NCBI GenBank assembly: GCA_001430745.1
Contig: KQ481967.1
Span: forward strand, 361,759 to 425,758
DNA: 64,000 nucleotides
DNA from: Auxenochlorella pyrenoidosa
Lineage: Eukaryota > Chlorophyta > Trebouxiophyceae > Chlorellales > Chlorellaceae
Direction of reading: 5' to 3'
The first letter of the stretch is position 1; each line of letters opens with the position of its first letter. Position numbers and translations under genes: made by a program. Below the pieces are notes generated by a model that did not search any database, had not been told where the DNA came from, and was given only the letters and a program-made list of their open reading frames with translations. Shown one piece after another: positions 60,768 to 64,000 of the stretch.

Positions 60768-63458
60768 TCATGCTCGTGCTCGCTGGAGGTGCTGCATGCA
60801 CCTCCCCAGCAGGCGGCGGCACGCAGCCAGCAGGGCACAAGCCCAGTGCCACAAAATGTGCTCCCAGTAAGCATAGCTGCTTTCCATCAGAGATTTCTCT
60901 GCCTGGGTTTTTGCCGCTGCACGCTGCTCGGCCGTGGATACGATGCAGCCAAGTACCGCCTCCTCTGCACCTGCCAGCAGCCGCTCAGCATGCTCCACCA
61001 AGATGCCTGCACGAACCAGAAAAAAGTTGCTGTGGAAGCATATGCTTCAGGTACTTCGTGGCTCACAGCGATGAGGAGATGATAGAGACGGAGCCAGCTC
61101 AGACAGAAGCACCAGCTTGCAGCAGCACGAGGGCATCAGCGCAAGCAGGAAGATGCCGTTAACTGTTTGCATGCGCCCCGCCCCCTGCCCCACCCCCCCA
61201 CCCCACCCCGCCCACCCACACCCACACCCACACCACATACACCACACCCCACCTGCATGCGCGCCATGTAGGCACGTCACTCCTGCGCCAAAACTTGCAG
61301 CGAGCCAGCGCACCGCAAGGGCGGGCGTAAGCCCATCCCTGCTGCCGGTGAGCAGGTGCACCCGTATGCTCGCATGGCGGAGGGTCTCTGCCTCAGCGGC
61401 GGTCAAGCTGGACGACGCAGTGGGCGGTGCAGGGGCTGGTGGGTGTTTCATGCTTAAGAGGACATTGCCAACCCCCCCCCCCCCCCGCCTGGCGGCGATC
61501 CTCTCTCCCCTGCCTCTTTCGGTGCGGTGCGAGCATTTCAGCCTGACCTGTGCCGCGCACAGGCCAGTGCCTGCCCGAGGCGGGCAGTGCTGTGCATAGT
61601 GTTGTCCTGCAGCAGGTTTGGCCGGTCCGGCTCCCGTGAGTGGGCCAGCATCACCAGCATGCGGCTCTGCAGGTAGCAAGGAGCGTGGATGTCTGACCGG
61701 AAATGGGGACTGCATTTGATCGGGAAAGAGTCGGCGAGGGGGAGGCAGGCCTGCTGCCGGGCATGTGCGACACATCAGCGTCCCTCACATGCCGCATCCA
61801 TCCCGACGGCTGCTCATGCACTGCACCCATCCTGTTTGCCCACCTTGTTAGCAGTGCTGCGAGCAGGCTGGCGTAGCCACTGGTTGCTGAACAGGTGGTG
61901 CAGCAGCGCCCAGGTGGCCAGGGCATGCAGGCCCGGCAGCTGCCCTGCCACCATGGCTGCTGACACCAGCGGGCGGCGGACCAGCGCGGCCAGGGCCAGC
62001 TGCCAGCCCTGGGCAGCACCACACAACAGCAGTGAGGCAAACCTACAGGATGCAGCGGGCGCGAGGCCTGGGGTTGTCAAGGATCTCTTCATGTGTGGCA
62101 CCACTGCGATGGGCAGCGCAGGCGTCTGCCTCGCTGCGTCCCTGGCAGACTGCACTTGCCTGTGTGCCTGCGCCGCCGCCATCTTGCAGGCGATCTGGGC
62201 GCCCAGGCTGGAGGCAAGCACATGCACGCCGCCCTGCGCTCAAGTGTGGCCGGGCCAGGAGGAACGAAAATATCAGCATGCGCTCGTGAGCAACCAACAG
62301 CCGCAGACCTGCTTGATGCGCAGCGCACACGACTAAACATACATCAAGCGGGCCAACAACAAGGCTACCCTCCGCTCTCGCCTGCCAGCCCAAGTGTTCC
62401 AGCAGCGCCAAAGCATCACCCGCCATTGCCTCAGTTGTGTACGCAGTCAGGTCCAGCTGCCGCCCAACCCCCTGCATTGAAGCACAGCAACTGCCAACAA
62501 CCAATCACGCACTCGGCTGCAGAGTGCAGGGATCTTGACTGCAGGACATGGAAGCAATGCTGGGTGGGTCTGCTCAAATGCAAAGGATAGGAACCACCTG
62601 AAGGCAGGCGTGAGTGCATGGCAGCGGCTGGGCACCTGAGGTCGTAGGTGCAGACGGTCAGCAGGGCAGGACCGCCTCCTTCCGGCCGCAGAGATGCAAG
62701 GTGTTCCGCCAGCATCCTGCGGGGCAGTGGGAGGCAACACCCTGCTGTTGTATGAGGGTGGGCAAGTCAAGTGAAGCCGATTCGGTGAAGAGGAGCGAGT
62801 GAAGAGGGAGAGGGCTTGCCTGGCTTGGTAAGTTGGGCTGACAAACAGCAGCATGTGTTTTACCAGGCTAGCGTTTGCTCTGAGAGGGCGACCCATGTGC
62901 GGAGGGTGCTCGTCGCAGCACTGCCGCCCACCTGACATACACGCCACCCTGCGGGATGCCCAGCCCCGAGATGATGAGCAGCCGGCTCCGCCGTGGCGCG
63001 GCTCGCGGGGCGCCTGCGACTGCATCCAGTGGCTGCGCCTCCGCCTCCCCATACCCTGATATGCTCGCCTCCACTTGCTGCCGCCCTGCTCGCTGCGGCT
63101 GTGCGTGAGCACAGCACGCTGGCGTCAGTGACCCAGTAGAGCAGTGGGTGGGCTGCCCGTCGGCGGCGGCTGTAGCCACTCCTCCTGGCTCCTCATTCCA
63201 AACTTCGTAGCAGATCTTGTTGCCCTGAGGAAGCAGCAAGAGCGGTATGGTGAAGAAGCACGGTGTGATTGAAAAATGTGGGGCAGGGTAGGCAGCACCT
63301 CCAAGCTGAGAATGCCAGGCGCTGGGCAGGCAGCACAGCACAGGATAGTCATCTAATGCCAGTGAATTGGTGATTTTCACAGAAATCGACTCCCCACCAG
63401 ATGACAGGAGGAGGCAAGTGTAACCCTGCAAAGGAAAGCAGCTTCTCGTGGCAGTCAC
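60768..63458 (-). CDS. Alpha/beta-hydrolase fold protein (5' end uncertain)
   Basis: Multi-exon gene ending at 60768 (LLGRCMQHLQRARA). In order on the minus strand: NKICYEVWNEEPGG (about 63200), SRLLIISGLGIPQGGVYV (about 62960), WRMLAEHLASLRPEGGGPAL (about 62700), LTVCTYDLRGVGR, AYTTEAMAGDALALLEHLGW (about 62440), GGVHVLASSLGAQIACKMA (about 62220), FASLLLCGAAQGWQLALAAL (about 62030), IRVHLLTGSRDGLTPALAVR (about 61350), GVTCLHGAHAG (about 61270) and a helical C-terminus (HILWHWACALLAACRRLLGR). The nucleophile-elbow serine is probably the second serine of ASSLGA, the acid the Asp of SRDG and the base the His of GAHAG, so the triad appears complete. The substrate is unknown; esterase, lipase or thioesterase are all possible. 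The first exon is not identified; an exon upstream of 63230 is needed and may lie beyond 63458. Confidence 0.7.
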
Positions 63459-64000
63459 AGAGCTCTCACGGAGAGCGGAGGGGTGCCCCCGCTGAGCCGC
63501 GCTGTGGCACTTGATGGTTGGTTCTAACTACCTCCCTGTGCGCTGGGCAGCGATCTCCTCCCTGCATCCAAACGCCTCCTGCCCAAGCAGTGCTCATGCA
63601 TTCGGAGGCTGAGCAAGCGAGCTGTAGCCGTAGTTCTGCGGTACGTCGATGCGGCGCTGGCGGCTGACCACTGTTGTGGCCCGAGCACTGCCCCACTCCT
63701 TCTGTTGATTTACTGATGGATCGTGATCACATGTGCACGGCCCCTGTAAAGCCAAGAGCTGGTATCTGCTTACATGGGGACGGTCGGCGAGCGGGCTGGG
63801 CCCAGAAGTGTAATTCACATATGGCAGGGAGGGCTGATGGGAGTTGACCCGACTGGGGGGTCACATTAGCAAGGCAAGCTGAGGCAGCAAAAAACTTTGC
63901 AGGCAGGAAACACGAGCGCGACGTGCGCGCTGGCAGGCTACAGAGGCGGGGGAGAAGAGGGGCCAGGCTGGAGGCTGGCGAATGATTCAGAGGGAGGGTA
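63459..64000. other. Unassigned right edge of window
   Basis: On the minus strand a frame at 63594-63720 reads TVVSRQRRIDVPQNYGYSSL and stops shortly after. It could be a 5' exon of the hydrolase or the 3' end of another gene beyond the window; neither can be shown. Otherwise nothing recognised. Confidence 0.3.

Overview
The window is a nuclear fragment from a green alga, most likely a Chlorella-like trebouxiophyte. The evidence is a very GC-rich sequence, short exons split by many small introns with C-rich tracts before their 3' splice sites, plastid and mitochondrial leader-like N-termini, and plant-type families (an LHC-like membrane protein, a ycf45/SPD1-type ATPase, an SC35-like SR protein). 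The taxon is inferred; no marker gene is present. All gene models below were joined by eye from splice sites, reading-frame closure and remembered family motifs.

Layout, left to right. 1-6840 (-): SNF2 chromatin remodeller with an N-terminal Agenet/Tudor-like part, cut by the window edge. 7097-11573 (-): MiaB/CDK5RAP1 tRNA methylthiotransferase, with a C/D-box snoRNA in an intron. 12034-14242 (+): MgtE-domain Mg2+ transporter. 15228-17441 (-): short-chain dehydrogenase (SDR). 18459-19716 (-): LHC-like two-helix protein with an apparent one-base frameshift. 20098-21630 (+): SpoU RNA 2'-O-methyltransferase. 22050-25833 (-): orphan coiled-coil protein. 26327-26885 (-): small mitochondrial membrane protein, divergent from 27037-29749 (+), an HCC2/SCO-like protein without copper ligands. 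30292-31603 (+): AIRIM/C1orf109-like ribosome factor. 32358-35217 (+): second SDR, hosting a second copy of the snoRNA. 36134-42303 (+): NOM1/SGD1 nucleolar protein. 42829-45543 (-): SR splicing factor interrupted by a 791-base assembly gap. 45669-48058 (+): CEP44-like centriole protein. 48319-50107 (-): MEMO1-family protein. 50547-60443 (-): ycf45/SPD1-like plastid ATPase whose 4.8-kb intron encloses, on the opposite strand, a complete half-size ABC transporter (51768-55936). 60768 to beyond 63458 (-): alpha/beta hydrolase.

There is no operon logic, but several genes share a theme. NOM1, the AIRIM-like factor, the two snoRNA copies and possibly the SpoU enzyme all concern rRNA or ribosome maturation. 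The divergent pair at 26.9 kb are both predicted mitochondrial proteins sharing a 151-base promoter. The most notable observations are: the paralogous intronic C/D snoRNAs with compensatory stem changes and a 13-base match to 25S/28S rRNA; the nested ABC transporter gene; an unusually high number of GC-AG introns (at least nine); and four tandem duplications lying across splice sites.
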